A DNA stretch of 64,000 bases. Origin: an uncultured Gammaproteobacteria bacterium. Its GTDB lineage: Bacteria; Pseudomonadota; Gammaproteobacteria; JAADHQ01. Made by a program: the position numbers and the translations under genes. Below are positions 47,751 through 56,850 of the stretch, piece by piece (the first letter of the stretch is position 1; every line of letters starts with the position of its first letter). Below the pieces are notes generated by a model, which had not been told where the DNA came from, made no database searches, and saw only the letters and a program-made list of their open reading frames with translations. The DNA is taken from assembly GCA_947258755.1 (NCBI GenBank), contig CAMYJO010000001.1, positions 1 through 64,000 of the forward strand, read 5' to 3'.

Positions 47751-49113
47751 GCTGACCTCCAGTGGTTTTTTTAGCGCTGGATTTTTTATCCATAGGTAAT
47801 GGTACCAATTCTGCAATCGTTAGATGATCTTCAATGAAATATTTACGCGCAACTGCCTGTACCTGCTGCGGCGTTATGGCTTGTACCTTATCAACATACT
47901 CATCCAGGCGTTTCCAGCCCAAACCAATCGTCTCATACACACCCGTTTGCATAGCCTGATAAAAAATTGAATCCCGCTCAAACACGTTACTAGCGACGAC
48001 TTGGGCCTTAATACGCTCCAGCTCCTCAGCGGCTACCGGTGTTTTCTGCAATTCTTTAATTTCCTTTAGCACGGCCTGCTGTGCCTGTTCAATGCTGTAG
48101 CCCTGCGCCGGTACGGCCTCCAACAGGAACTGTCCGGATAAGCGGCTGGCGAGGCTGTAACCGGCACCGGTACTGGTCAGTATGCCCTGATCCCTGACCA
48201 ATCGGGTCGGCAGACGCGCACTGCTACCACCATCAAGCACACCGGCCAATACCTCGAGCGCATAGGCCTCCCATTCATGCTCAGCGACGTTCAGTGACGG
48301 CACTGCATAACCCATCAGCAGATACGGCAATTGCGCCGGCATCTTCACCTGAATTCGACGCAGGCCCTTCTGCTTCGGCTCGGTTTGCGGCTTCGGCGCC
48401 TGTAGGTTTTTGGATGGTTTCAGCGGTGCAAAATATTGCTTGGCCAACTGGTAAACTTCCTCGGGATCAACATCACCGGAGACGACCACGGTGGCATTGT
48501 TGGGGGCATACCAGCGTTGGTACCAATCTTTCAGATCGTCCACGCTCATACTTTCAAGGTCTGCCATCCAGCCGATCACCGGGGTGCGATACGGACTGCT
48601 TAATTGAGCGACGGCATTAAATTGTTCATAGGTATAGGACTCGGGTTTGTCTTCAGTGCGCAGACGTCGCTCCTCCATCACCACCTTAACTTCCTTCTGA
48701 AATTCTTCATCGGTCATCTGCAAACCACGCATGCGATCGGCCTCGAGTTCAAAACTAACCTTAAGACGGGATTTTTCCAGGCGCTGGAAATAGGCGGTGT
48801 AATCACGACTGGTAAAGGCATTTTCACGGCCACCATTGGCTGCGATGATGCGTGAAAATTCACCCGGGGCAAGCTTGCCGGTACCTTTGAACATCATGTG
48901 CTCGAGCACATGTGATGCGCCGGTGATACCATTATATTCATAGCTTGAACCCACCTTGTACCAAACCTGCGAGACTACCACCGGGGCGCGGTGATCCTCG
49001 CGCACGATCAGCTTGAGGCCGTTATCGAAACTGTATTCGGACACCTTTGCCTGGACTGTCGACAGTAGACCCATACCCAGGACCAGCATGGCCATGGCTT
49101 TTGTGATTCGCAT
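47737..49113 (-). CDS. M16 family zinc peptidase (catalytic)
   Basis: A signal peptide (MRITKAMAMLVLGMGLLSTV) leads into a full M16 peptidase with the inverted zinc motif His68-Val-Leu-Glu71-His72 and the second Glu region further on (VVMEERRLRTED). It cuts peptides in the envelope; the substrate is unknown. I use the ATG at 49113, nine bases after AAGGA; an upstream start at 49236 would add a non-family leader. Length 458. It is divergent from ftsY across 66 bp. Confidence 0.9.
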   Translation of the reverse strand: MRITKAMAMLVLGMGLLSTVQAKVSEYSFDNGLKLIVREDHRAPVVVSQVWYKVGSSYEYNGITGASHVLEHMMFKGTGKLAPGEFSRIIAANGGRENAFTSRDYTAYFQRLEKSRLKVSFELEADRMRGLQMTDEEFQKEVKVVMEERRLRTEDKPESYTYEQFNAVAQLSSPYRTPVIGWMADLESMSVDDLKDWYQRWYAPNNATVVVSGDVDPEEVYQLAKQYFAPLKPSKNLQAPKPQTEPKQKGLRRIQVKMPAQLPYLLMGYAVPSLNVAEHEWEAYALEVLAGVLDGGSSARLPTRLVRDQGILTSTGAGYSLASRLSGQFLLEAVPAQGYSIEQAQQAVLKEIKELQKTPVAAEELERIKAQVVASNVFERDSIFYQAMQTGVYETIGLGWKRLDEYVDKVQAITPQQVQAVARKYFIEDHLTIAELVPLPMDKKSSAKKTTGGQHGKH

Positions 49114-49179
49114 AAGATTCATTCCTTGCTCAAAGAAGTGATAGAATATACCAAATTTACTGATATGACCCACAACATT

Positions 49180-50148
49180 ATGTTTGGTTTCAAAAAAGAC
49201 AAAACCGCAAAAAATCCCGACAAAGATCAGGGCCAAGGGCTGTTCGCACGTCTGAAGAATGGCTTGTCACGCACCCGCTCCGGCCTGACTGACGGGATCA
49301 GTGGCCTGCTGCAGGGACGCAAGCAAATTGACGATGAACTGCTCGAAGAGCTTGAGACCCAGTTACTGACCGCCGATGTCGGCGTCGAAGTCACCCAGCG
49401 CATTATTGCCGACCTAACCCAGCAGGTCTCACGCAAGCAATTGGCCGACGGTGAGGCCTTGATGCATGCCTTGCAGCAGTCCATGAGCGAGATCCTGACA
49501 CCGTGCAGTCAGCCACTCGAAATAAAGACCAAACACCAACCGTTCGTGATCCTGGTCGTCGGCGTCAATGGTGTCGGTAAAACCACCACCATCGGCAAGC
49601 TGGCAAAGCGCCTGCAGCAACAGGGGCATTCTGTCATGCTCGCGGCCGGCGACACCTTCCGCGCCGCCGCTGTCGAGCAGCTGCAGACCTGGGGGGAGCG
49701 CAACGATGTCGCCGTGGTCGCCCAGCACACCGGCGCCGATTCGGCTTCGGTCATCTTTGATGCCCTGGATTCGGCACGCGCGCGCCAGGTCGATGTCCTT
49801 ATTGCCGACACCGCCGGTCGTCTGCACACTCAGGACAACCTGATGGAAGAACTGAAAAAAATCCGTCGCGTGCTTGGCAAGATTGATGGCGCTGCACCAC
49901 ATGAAGTAATGCTGGTAGTCGATGCCGGTACCGGCCAGAATGCCTTATCACAGGCCAAACAGTTTCATGCCGCAGTTGATCTGAGCGGCATCACGATTAC
50001 AAAACTGGATGGTACGGCCAAAGGCGGTATTATTTTTGCGATTGCCAATCAGCTGAAAATACCCATCCGCTTTATCGGTGTCGGCGAAGGCATCGATGAC
50101 CTGCGCAGCTTTGATGCAGATGAGTTTACCCGCGCATTGTTTGATTAA
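49180..50148 (+). CDS. ftsY: Signal recognition particle receptor FtsY
   Basis: The SRP GTPase targets ribosomes to the translocon. Seen: the charged N-terminal helix (MFGFKKDKTAKNPDKDQGQG), the NG domain with GVNGVGKTTTIGKLA, DTAGRLHTQDNL, TKLDGTAKGG and the end FDADEFTRALFD. The acidic A domain is short compared with that of E. coli, as usual in many relatives. The start at 49180 is preferred over ATGs at 49165 and 49126. It is the head of the ftsY-ftsE-ftsX unit. Confidence 0.95.
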   Translation: MFGFKKDKTAKNPDKDQGQGLFARLKNGLSRTRSGLTDGISGLLQGRKQIDDELLEELETQLLTADVGVEVTQRIIADLTQQVSRKQLADGEALMHALQQSMSEILTPCSQPLEIKTKHQPFVILVVGVNGVGKTTTIGKLAKRLQQQGHSVMLAAGDTFRAAAVEQLQTWGERNDVAVVAQHTGADSASVIFDALDSARARQVDVLIADTAGRLHTQDNLMEELKKIRRVLGKIDGAAPHEVMLVVDAGTGQNALSQAKQFHAAVDLSGITITKLDGTAKGGIIFAIANQLKIPIRFIGVGEGIDDLRSFDADEFTRALFD

Positions 50149-50219
50149 TTTGACCTGAATTATCTGAATTGCTGGCCTGGCCCTTGTGTCAGCTCCCGCT
50201 TAACCTGTATCTTATCCAC

Positions 50220-50894
50220 ATGATTCATTTTCAGAACCTGTTCAAACGTTACCCGGGTGGTCATGATGCACTCAGCGACGTCTGCTTCGAACTGGCAGAT
50301 GCCGAGATGGCATTCCTGACCGGCCACTCCGGTGCAGGCAAGAGTACATTATTAAAAATCATCTCATTGATCGAACGTCCCTCGCGCGGCCAGGCCCTGC
50401 TCAATAACGTTAACCTCGCCAAGATCAGCCGCCGGCGCATCCCTTATCTGCGCCGCCAGATTGGGATTATCTTTCAGGACCATCAATTATTAATGGATCG
50501 CAGCGTGTTTGATAATGTCGCCCTGCCACTGGTGATTGCCGGTTTCAGGCACCAGGAAATCGGCCGTCGTGTACGCGCCGCACTCGACAAGGTCGGCCTG
50601 CTGGACAAGGAAAAACAAAATCCGCTGACCCTGTCAGGTGGCGAACAGCAGCGCGTCGGTATCGCCCGTGCAGTAGTCAACAAACCACCGTTATTACTGG
50701 CGGATGAGCCGACCGGTAATCTCGACCCGGAACTGTCCTGGGATATCATGCAATTGTTCGAGAATTTCAACCAGGTCGGCGTCTCGGTGTTGATTGCCTC
50801 GCATGACCTGGAGCTGATCAAGCGCATGGACCATCGCATCCTGACTCTGAACCAGGGCCGTATGCATGAACAATCCAGCTGGGATCTCGATTAA
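50220..50894 (+). CDS. ftsE: Cell division ATP-binding protein FtsE
   Basis: The ABC ATPase partners FtsX to activate peptidoglycan hydrolases at the septum. It has Walker A GHSGAGKST, signature LSGGEQQR, Walker B LLLADEPTGNLD and the MIHFQNLFKRYPGG start. Length 224. It stands immediately before ftsX (stop and start adjacent). Confidence 0.96.
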   Translation: MIHFQNLFKRYPGGHDALSDVCFELADAEMAFLTGHSGAGKSTLLKIISLIERPSRGQALLNNVNLAKISRRRIPYLRRQIGIIFQDHQLLMDRSVFDNVALPLVIAGFRHQEIGRRVRAALDKVGLLDKEKQNPLTLSGGEQQRVGIARAVVNKPPLLLADEPTGNLDPELSWDIMQLFENFNQVGVSVLIASHDLELIKRMDHRILTLNQGRMHEQSSWDLD

Positions 50895-51875
50895 ATGAGC
50901 GCCAACAAAACGGCATCCAGCAATCGCGGTGCGGCCGATGCCAGCAAACCGAACGGCCGCTTGCTGGCTTATTGCCTGAACCATGCCCAGGTCGTGGTAT
51001 CGAGCCTGGGCAAACTGTACCGCACACCGGTGTCCACCTTGATGACGGTAGCCGTCATCGGCATCGCCCTGGCTTTCCCGACCGGCTTGTATGTACTACT
51101 GAAGAATATGCAGGTCGTCAGTGGCGGCTGGGACGGCGCCACGCAGATCTCTCTGTTCGCCAGCATGGATGTCAGCGACGAGCGCGCCGCCGAACTCGGC
51201 CAGGAATTACGTCAAATGCCCGAAATCGACAAATTACATGTGCTTACACGTAATGAGGCGATGCAGGAATTCCAGGCACTGTCAGGCTTTGGCGAGGCCC
51301 TGGAAGCTTTGGAGAATAATCCGCTGCCGGCAGTCCTGATCATTCACCCCGACAAAGCCCACAGTGCTCCGGCACAGATCGAGCTACTGACACAAAAACT
51401 ACGCGCGATACCGGAAATCGAGCTTGCACAACTGGACATGCAATGGGTTGAGCGTCTTTATACGATGATGGAGATCGGCGAACGCGGCATCCTGGTCATT
51501 GCAGTCTTACTGGCCCTGGCCGTGCTACTGACCGTTGGTAACACCATCCGTCTCGATATTCAGGGACGCCGTGATGAGATTGTCATCATCAAATTGATCG
51601 GCGCCACCGATGCCTTTATCCGCAGACCCTTCCTCTATACCGGACTGTGGTACGGCGTCCTCGGTGGCGCCATCGCCTGGGTGATGGTAGTGGCCTCACT
51701 GGGGGTACTGTCTGACCCGGTCCAACGTCTGGCTGGCCTGTATGGCAGCAGCTTTAGCCTGTCTTCGCTGGGTCTAGGCACCGGTACTGCATTGCTCGCC
51801 GTCAGTATCCTGCTCGGCCTGACCGGTTCCTGGATAGCTGTCAGTAGACATTTGCACCAAATTGAGCCTACCTGA
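50895..51875 (+). CDS. ftsX: Cell division protein FtsX
   Basis: FtsX is the membrane partner of FtsE. Four helices are seen: one near residues 44-66 (LMTVAVIGIALAFPTGLYVLL), then after a large periplasmic loop three more in the C-terminal half (VIAVLLALAVLLTVGNTIRL and following). The NTIRLDIQGRRDEIVIIKLIGATDAFIRRPFLY coupling region is characteristic. It is 326 residues long and directly follows ftsE. Confidence 0.94.
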   Translation: MSANKTASSNRGAADASKPNGRLLAYCLNHAQVVVSSLGKLYRTPVSTLMTVAVIGIALAFPTGLYVLLKNMQVVSGGWDGATQISLFASMDVSDERAAELGQELRQMPEIDKLHVLTRNEAMQEFQALSGFGEALEALENNPLPAVLIIHPDKAHSAPAQIELLTQKLRAIPEIELAQLDMQWVERLYTMMEIGERGILVIAVLLALAVLLTVGNTIRLDIQGRRDEIVIIKLIGATDAFIRRPFLYTGLWYGVLGGAIAWVMVVASLGVLSDPVQRLAGLYGSSFSLSSLGLGTGTALLAVSILLGLTGSWIAVSRHLHQIEPT

Positions 51876-51996
51876 GCAGTTGACGGATTAAACAGGGACG
51901 AATCCATCAGCAACCCGCAGCCGCAGCAAATGCTCTAAAAGCAGACCGGCTTATCACTTTGGCCAAGCAATAATAAAAATAGTCCATTTTCGCTAA

Positions 51997-52013
51997 ACAT
52001 TGGGCCCCAATGT
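51997..52013. promoter_or_regulatory. Palindrome upstream of the REC-REC-GGDEF gene
   Basis: ACATTGGG-C-CCCAATGT is a perfect 8+1+8 dyad 67 bp before the start codon, followed by CTATAAAGG that could include a -10 box. No known operator recognised. Confidence 0.35.
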
Positions 52014-52079
52014 GCGCTATAAAGGGTTACACCACAAAAATACTAAGGAACTAAGCACGACACATTCGCCGTATAGACC

Positions 52080-53492
52080 ATGACCTATTCCAATCATAAA
52101 AAAAATAATAGCATCCTGGTCGTAGATGGCTCCGAGGTATCGCGGACCATCATCTCACGCATCATCAACACCGAGATGAAAAACACCCGCATCGTCACCT
52201 GTGGTGGCGGTGAGGAGGCACTTGCCCATCTCAGTCTGGAACACTTCGATCTGATCACCACTTCATTGATGTTGCCAGACATGGATGGACTTGATCTGGC
52301 GCGCCAGGCACGCCAATCGGATAATCATCACTACACACCCATCGTTGTCGTCTCCGGCGATGCCGATAGCCGCTTGCTGCGCGAAGGCTTCGATGCCGGC
52401 GTCACTGACTATTTTGATAAATCACTCGGCTACCAGCCCTTTGTCGAATTCATCAAGTCCCTGACGCGGCGAACCGCCGGTCTCGTCGGCCGCGTACTGT
52501 ATGTCGAAGACAGCAAAACTGCTGCCATGATCACGCGTCATATCATGGAAAAACAGGGGCTTAAAATCACCCATACCAGCAATGCTGAAACGGCACTGGA
52601 GTTACTCGAAAATGCGGCCAGCAGTAATGATCCTAACGTCGGCTATGACATTATCGTCACGGACTTTTATTTGAAAGGTAAACTGACTGGTGGCGATTTG
52701 TTACATGCGGTCAGGAACCGCCTGCACTACTCACAACAGGAAATGCCGGTGCTGATTGTCACGGTTCCTGACAATGCACAAAAACAGGCCGAGGTCTTTC
52801 ATGCCGGTGCCAATGATTTTGTCACCAAGCCCGTCATCGAGGAGATCCTGATAGCACGTATCCATTCACTGTTACTGATCAAACAACAGTTCAATGCACT
52901 CAAACGCCAGGCCGAGGAAATGCGCCAGATTGCAGCGACCGACAGCCTCACCGGTGTCAGGAGCAAGCGCTACCTGTTAGATAACGGGGAAAAATTTGTT
53001 TCAGACATTGAGAACCAGCCGGCTTGTGCTTTTTTGCTTGATATCGATCATTTCAAATTGATCAATGATAAAAAGGGCCATATCAGCGGCGACCACGTGC
53101 TATCCGAATTAGGTGATCTGCTCAATGACAGCTTTTCCAAGGATTCGATGATTGTCCGTTTTGGCGGTGAGGAATTTGCCATTATCCTGCCCAAGACCAG
53201 CATCGAAATGGCCAAAATCAAGGCCGAGGCGATTCGCCGTAAAGTCGAGCGCCTGATGCCGGTTAATATTCCAATCACGATCAGCATCGGTGTGGCATCG
53301 ACGCTCGATCACCCCAACATTGACCTCAACGCCCTACTGCAATTGACTGACAAGGCCTTATACGCAGCCAAGGAGGGTGGTAGAAACCGCATCTGCATCC
53401 ATTCCGCACAAACGGTCGAACATCTGATATTACCCGATATGGACTCAGGGATTTTTGAGTTTTTTAATCAGGGCGACTCAAATTATTCGTAA
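52080..53492 (+). CDS. Response regulator with two receiver domains and a GGDEF domain
   Basis: Residues 10-130 are a first receiver (SILVVDGSEVSRTIIS) where the phospho-acceptor position is occupied by Ser in DLITTSLMLPDMDG. Residues 140-270 are a second receiver (RVLYVEDSKTAAMI) with an intact Asp in IIVTDFYLKG and a following VTKP lysine. Residues 290-450 form a diguanylate cyclase with TDSLTGVRSKR and active FGGEEF. It should make c-di-GMP under control of the second receiver; the first may be a fixed dimerisation unit. The kinase partner is not adjacent. Confidence 0.88.
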   Translation: MTYSNHKKNNSILVVDGSEVSRTIISRIINTEMKNTRIVTCGGGEEALAHLSLEHFDLITTSLMLPDMDGLDLARQARQSDNHHYTPIVVVSGDADSRLLREGFDAGVTDYFDKSLGYQPFVEFIKSLTRRTAGLVGRVLYVEDSKTAAMITRHIMEKQGLKITHTSNAETALELLENAASSNDPNVGYDIIVTDFYLKGKLTGGDLLHAVRNRLHYSQQEMPVLIVTVPDNAQKQAEVFHAGANDFVTKPVIEEILIARIHSLLLIKQQFNALKRQAEEMRQIAATDSLTGVRSKRYLLDNGEKFVSDIENQPACAFLLDIDHFKLINDKKGHISGDHVLSELGDLLNDSFSKDSMIVRFGGEEFAIILPKTSIEMAKIKAEAIRRKVERLMPVNIPITISIGVASTLDHPNIDLNALLQLTDKALYAAKEGGRNRICIHSAQTVEHLILPDMDSGIFEFFNQGDSNYS

Positions 53493-53521
53493 GTTACTAA
53501 TATTAATATAATTACTACAAA

Positions 53522-53551
53522 TTGAACTAAACCCCGACTTATCCTTCTAAT
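53522..53551 (+). promoter_or_regulatory. Sigma-70-type promoter of rpoH
   Basis: TTGAAC (53522-53527) and TCTAAT (53546-53551) are separated by 18 bases; the transcript would begin at about 53558, inside the left arm of the CIRCE element. Read by eye, so moderate certainty. Confidence 0.5.
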
Positions 53552-53553
53552 TG

Positions 53554-53580
53554 TTAGCACTCTTTACAATAGAGTGCTAA
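53554..53580 (+). promoter_or_regulatory. CIRCE operator (HrcA binding site), perfect match
   Basis: TTAGCACTC (53554-53562), nine bases, GAGTGCTAA (53572-53580) equals the CIRCE consensus in every position. It is the site where HrcA represses groESL and dnaK in many bacteria. Here it stands 39 bp before the rpoH start codon, at the expected transcription start. Confidence 0.92.
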
Positions 53581-53619
53581 AATAACTTATAGCATTGAAA
53601 GATGAGGAGAATACATACG

Positions 53620-54483
53620 ATGAGTAATGCCCTGAGCACCACCACATACAATGACACCATGCGGGCATTGACGGGCAATATTGAGTCTTATATCCAGTCG
53701 GTCAATAATTTCCCAGTGCTGAGCCGCGAAGACGAGCATGACCTGGCAGTGCAGCTGCAACAAGACAATGACCTACAGGCAGCACGTAAGCTGATCCTGC
53801 CCCATCTACGCTTTGTCGTTTATATTGCGCGCGGCTACAAGGGCTATGGGTTGCCCCTGGCCGACCTCATTCAGGAAGGCAACATTGGCCTGATGAAAGC
53901 CATCAAACGTTTTGATCCGGAGCGCGGCGTACGCCTGGTGTCCTTTGCCGTGCACTGGATCCGGGCAGAAATCCATGAGTATATCTTACGCAATTGGCGC
54001 ATCGTCAAGGTTGCTACGACCAAGGCACAGCGCAAGCTGTTCTTCAATCTGCGTAGCGCCAAAAATCGTCTCGGCTGGCTGAATACCGAAGAGGTCAATA
54101 CAGTGGCCAGGGACCTGGGAGTTAAACCGGAAACCGTTGTCGAAATGGAATCCCGTCTGAGTGGCCAGGACGTCGGTTTTGATGGTTATAGCGACGATGA
54201 CGATGATCGTGACTATATGGCACCGGCTGCTTTTCTTACTCATGACAGCGAAGACCCAGCAGCCGCTATCGAGCGTGATGACCTATCTGTTCAGCAAAAC
54301 CAGAGTCTGCACTCGGCTATATCAGCGCTGGATGCACGTAGTCAGGATATTCTGAACGCGCGCTGGTTACAGGAAGACAAACAAACCCTGCATCAGCTGG
54401 CAGCAAAATACGGCATCTCCGCAGAGCGTATCAGACAGCTCGAAAAAAATGCCATGAATAAACTCAAGCAAGCTATGTCCTAA
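53620..54483 (+). CDS. rpoH: Heat-shock sigma factor RpoH (sigma-32)
   Basis: The 287-residue sigma factor has region 1.2/2.1 ([14 protein letters not shown]), region 2.2-2.4 ([39 protein letters not shown]), the RpoH box ([14 protein letters not shown]) and region 4 ([14 protein letters not shown]). The start at 53620 follows GAGGAG; an ATG 6 codons upstream overlaps this site. rpoH downstream of ftsYEX is a standard gammaproteobacterial order, but a diguanylate cyclase gene now lies between. It directs the heat-shock regulon; a CIRCE site before it adds HrcA control. Confidence 0.95.
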   Translation: MSNALSTTTYNDTMRALTGNIESYIQSVNNFPVLSREDEHDLAVQLQQDNDLQAARKLILPHLRFVVYIARGYKGYGLPLADLIQEGNIGLMKAIKRFDPERGVRLVSFAVHWIRAEIHEYILRNWRIVKVATTKAQRKLFFNLRSAKNRLGWLNTEEVNTVARDLGVKPETVVEMESRLSGQDVGFDGYSDDDDDRDYMAPAAFLTHDSEDPAAAIERDDLSVQQNQSLHSAISALDARSQDILNARWLQEDKQTLHQLAAKYGISAERIRQLEKNAMNKLKQAMS

Positions 54484-54642
54484 AGACAGTATCGCGGGCG
54501 CCTTAAGGTGCCCGCCAATACCAATTCTTTTCTCACCCCTGCAAACACAGCGACAGGCTGAATATCATTTGATGACATTCACCGTTTCATGACGTGCTCT
54601 GTATTCAAACAGTGGCGAGACACAAACTAGCCGACCATAAAA

Positions 54643-54670
54643 AACGGCCTCACCCGAAGGTGAGGCCGTT
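54643..54670 (-). terminator. Intrinsic terminator of the 29-codon gene
   Basis: On the minus strand AACGGCCTCACC and GGTGAGGCCGTT form a 12-bp stem with loop TTCG, followed by TTTTTT. The plus strand has no T run, so it serves the minus strand, where the only gene is the small one at 54697-54786, ending 26 bp before it. Confidence 0.88.
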
Positions 54671-54696
54671 AAAGAGCAAATGATACTTGCCCGTTA

Positions 54697-54786
54697 TTAC
54701 GCTAGTACGACTGACAGGAATGACAACCAACTAGTAACAACAAGCGCTATTATTATCACCAGAGGTAAATTCTGAAATGTAAACAT
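54697..54786 (-). CDS. Small membrane peptide, 29 residues
   Basis: On the minus strand TTTAGGAGCT lies 4 bases before an ATG (54786), followed by 29 codons and TAA. A strong intrinsic terminator follows at once. The peptide is nearly all one membrane helix (LPLVIIIALVVTSWLSFLSV) with only Gln5 and Asn6 as clearly polar residues near the N-terminus. Such a set (ribosome site, frame, terminator, one helix) is typical of real small membrane proteins. No family is recognised. The AT-rich region 54787-55065 upstream contains its promoter and nothing else recognisable. Confidence 0.7.
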   Translation of the reverse strand: MFTFQNLPLVIIIALVVTSWLSFLSVVLA

Positions 54787-55065
54787 GGGTAGCTCCTAAA
54801 TCTATATAAGAGATATCTTATATTACATCTCTTTCTGGTGCAATAATTGTGAACGTCATAGAAATTATTGCAAGGGCAAATCCGCTCTATTTTTAAAAAA
54901 ATATGGAAATTAAATACCTATAACAATCAGTTAGATAGCATAGTCAATGGGAATATTTCTCGTAAAATCAGGAAGCTACAGCAAGTCAATGCATGCCATT
55001 AAAAGCAGCTCTTAACCATTATTTTTTTAGCGGTTAAAATAGACTTCCTTCATTTCCAAGCGCCC

Positions 55066-55734
55066 TTAGCTGACGTGGATAAACTCCATCTGAAAACCGG
55101 CAATTTCTATGATGTCATGCTCATGCAATTTCTCTGAATCAGTTGCCAACGGCGCACCATTGATCAATGGAATGATGTTAGATGAACTCCTCTTGCTATG
55201 ATACGCCGAAATACTATAGCCCTCCGAGTCCCTGGCAATGGTGGCCATCTTCTTACCCTTAAAGCCAATGGTGTTGTGCGGTTTGCGCATTTCCATAACG
55301 ACATTGGCACAGGGGCCGTTCAATAACTTAGCTGCCCCCAACGGCATACCCTTAAGGTCATCACTGACGGGATTATTGGTATCGATCATGCGCGTTTCAT
55401 CCATCTCGGCCTTGATAAACATAGTCGGCTCATATTCGACATTATCTTCCGAGAAATAGGTGAATTGATGGGAGCCAATCTGGATAATATCGCCATGCAT
55501 CAATAACAATTTGTTGATGTAGTTTCCATTAACAAGAGTACCATTGGTCGTGCGCAGGTCTTCAATAAAGGTATCGTTACCAATATTAGTCAATAACGCA
55601 TGGCGGCCACTGATGGTCATATCATTCACCTGGATATCATTGCCATTGCGTCGACCTATAGAGATACTGTCCTTGTTAACAGGGTATTCCCTGATGATCG
55701 CGCCGTCCAACGTCATGATGAGTTTTACAGTCAT
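55066..55734 (-). CDS. FHA domain protein (one full, one degenerate FHA)
   Basis: Residues 20-95 are a classical FHA domain (ISIGRRNGNDI, ISGRHALL, DLRTTNGTLVNG), which binds phosphothreonine. A linker with possible phosphosites (EPTMFIKAEMDETRMIDT) follows, then a second FHA-like fold (MATIARDSEGYSIS, LINGAPLATDSEKLHEHDIIEIAG) without the usual SxxH. It is the last gene of the kinase-pilT operon and the natural reader of phosphorylation by the kinase encoded three genes upstream. Length 222. Confidence 0.88.
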   Translation of the reverse strand: MTVKLIMTLDGAIIREYPVNKDSISIGRRNGNDIQVNDMTISGRHALLTNIGNDTFIEDLRTTNGTLVNGNYINKLLLMHGDIIQIGSHQFTYFSEDNVEYEPTMFIKAEMDETRMIDTNNPVSDDLKGMPLGAAKLLNGPCANVVMEMRKPHNTIGFKGKKMATIARDSEGYSISAYHSKRSSSNIIPLINGAPLATDSEKLHEHDIIEIAGFQMEFIHVS

Positions 55735-55759
55735 GTGATAACCTTGTTAATTGATTCAG

Positions 55760-56848
55760 TTAACTGAACACCTCGTCCTGTAACAGACGGTATTGTTCAA
55801 ATTGTGATTTATTCTGTGCGTGCTTGTAAGCCTCGACACCGGAAATCAGTTTTTCGTCCAGCAGTTTACGTAAGGCGTAGTCGAGTGTCTGCATGCCCTG
55901 CATGGCACTGCTCTGGATAACATTATCCAGTTGTTCGGGACGGCCGTCGCGAACAATGTTGGCAATAGCAGAATTATTCACCATTACTTCTATAGCTGCA
56001 ATTCTGCCACGGTTATCGACCGTACGCACCAGTTTCTGCGATATCACCCCACACAATGACGTTGACAGCATGGTACGGATGTAGGGCTCATCGGCCGCCG
56101 GAAATACATTGATAATGCGCTCGACGGTTGCCGCCGCACTGTTGGTGTGCAGCGTGCCCAATACCAGGATACCCATCTCGGCGGCCGTGACCGCCAGACT
56201 GATGGTATCATGGTCACGCATTTCCCCGACCAGGACTGCATCAGGGTCCTCACGCAAGGCCGACCTTAGTGCATGCGCAAAGCTATCGGTGTGCGTGCCA
56301 ATTTCACGCTGACTAACCAGACAGCCCTTATTTTTATGACTATACTCGATCGGGTCCTCGATGGTAATTATGTGTCCCTTGCGGGCGGTATTAATGTAGT
56401 CAATGACCGCGGCCAGGGTTGTCGATTTCCCTGAACCGGTTGGCCCGGTAACAAGGATAAGTCCTTTCTTGCTGTTCGCCATGCTCTTAACTACCGATGG
56501 CAGGCGTAACTCCTCCAGTGACATGATTTGCTCGGGGATGGTTCTGAAAACCGCACCGACACCGCCTACATGGCGAAACAGATTGACCCTGAAGCGCGAC
56601 AAATTTTTTACTTCATAGGAAAAATCGACGCCGCCATGCTGTTCAAACTCGGCCCTCTTCTTATCACTCATGACCTGAAAGATAAGATCCTTGACCTCAT
56701 CCTCACTAAGATCACGATATTTAATCGGATAAATATCACCAAACAAGCGCATGCGCGGCGGATTACCAGAGACCAGATGCAGGTCAGAACCGCCCTGCTC
56801 TACCACCAGTTCGAGGAATGCGTTAATACGTTGGCTGCTGGATTCCAT
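55760..56848 (-). CDS. PilT/PilU-family twitching ATPase, copy 1
   Basis: A hexameric secretion-type ATPase for type IV pilus retraction. Seen are the N-terminal PAS-like part (INAFLELVVEQGGSDLHLVSG), Walker A GPTGSGKSTTLAA, Asp box (IITIEDPIEYSH), Walker B (DAVLVGEMRD) and His box (GTLHTNSAAAT). The C-terminal motif of canonical PilT (AIRNLIRE) reads AIANIVRDGR, so it is a PilT-like paralogue rather than the main PilT. Length 362. It starts 2 bp after the next gene's stop. Confidence 0.87.
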   Translation of the reverse strand: MESSSQRINAFLELVVEQGGSDLHLVSGNPPRMRLFGDIYPIKYRDLSEDEVKDLIFQVMSDKKRAEFEQHGGVDFSYEVKNLSRFRVNLFRHVGGVGAVFRTIPEQIMSLEELRLPSVVKSMANSKKGLILVTGPTGSGKSTTLAAVIDYINTARKGHIITIEDPIEYSHKNKGCLVSQREIGTHTDSFAHALRSALREDPDAVLVGEMRDHDTISLAVTAAEMGILVLGTLHTNSAAATVERIINVFPAADEPYIRTMLSTSLCGVISQKLVRTVDNRGRIAAIEVMVNNSAIANIVRDGRPEQLDNVIQSSAMQGMQTLDYALRKLLDEKLISGVEAYKHAQNKSQFEQYRLLQDEVFS

Positions 56849-56850
56849 GG

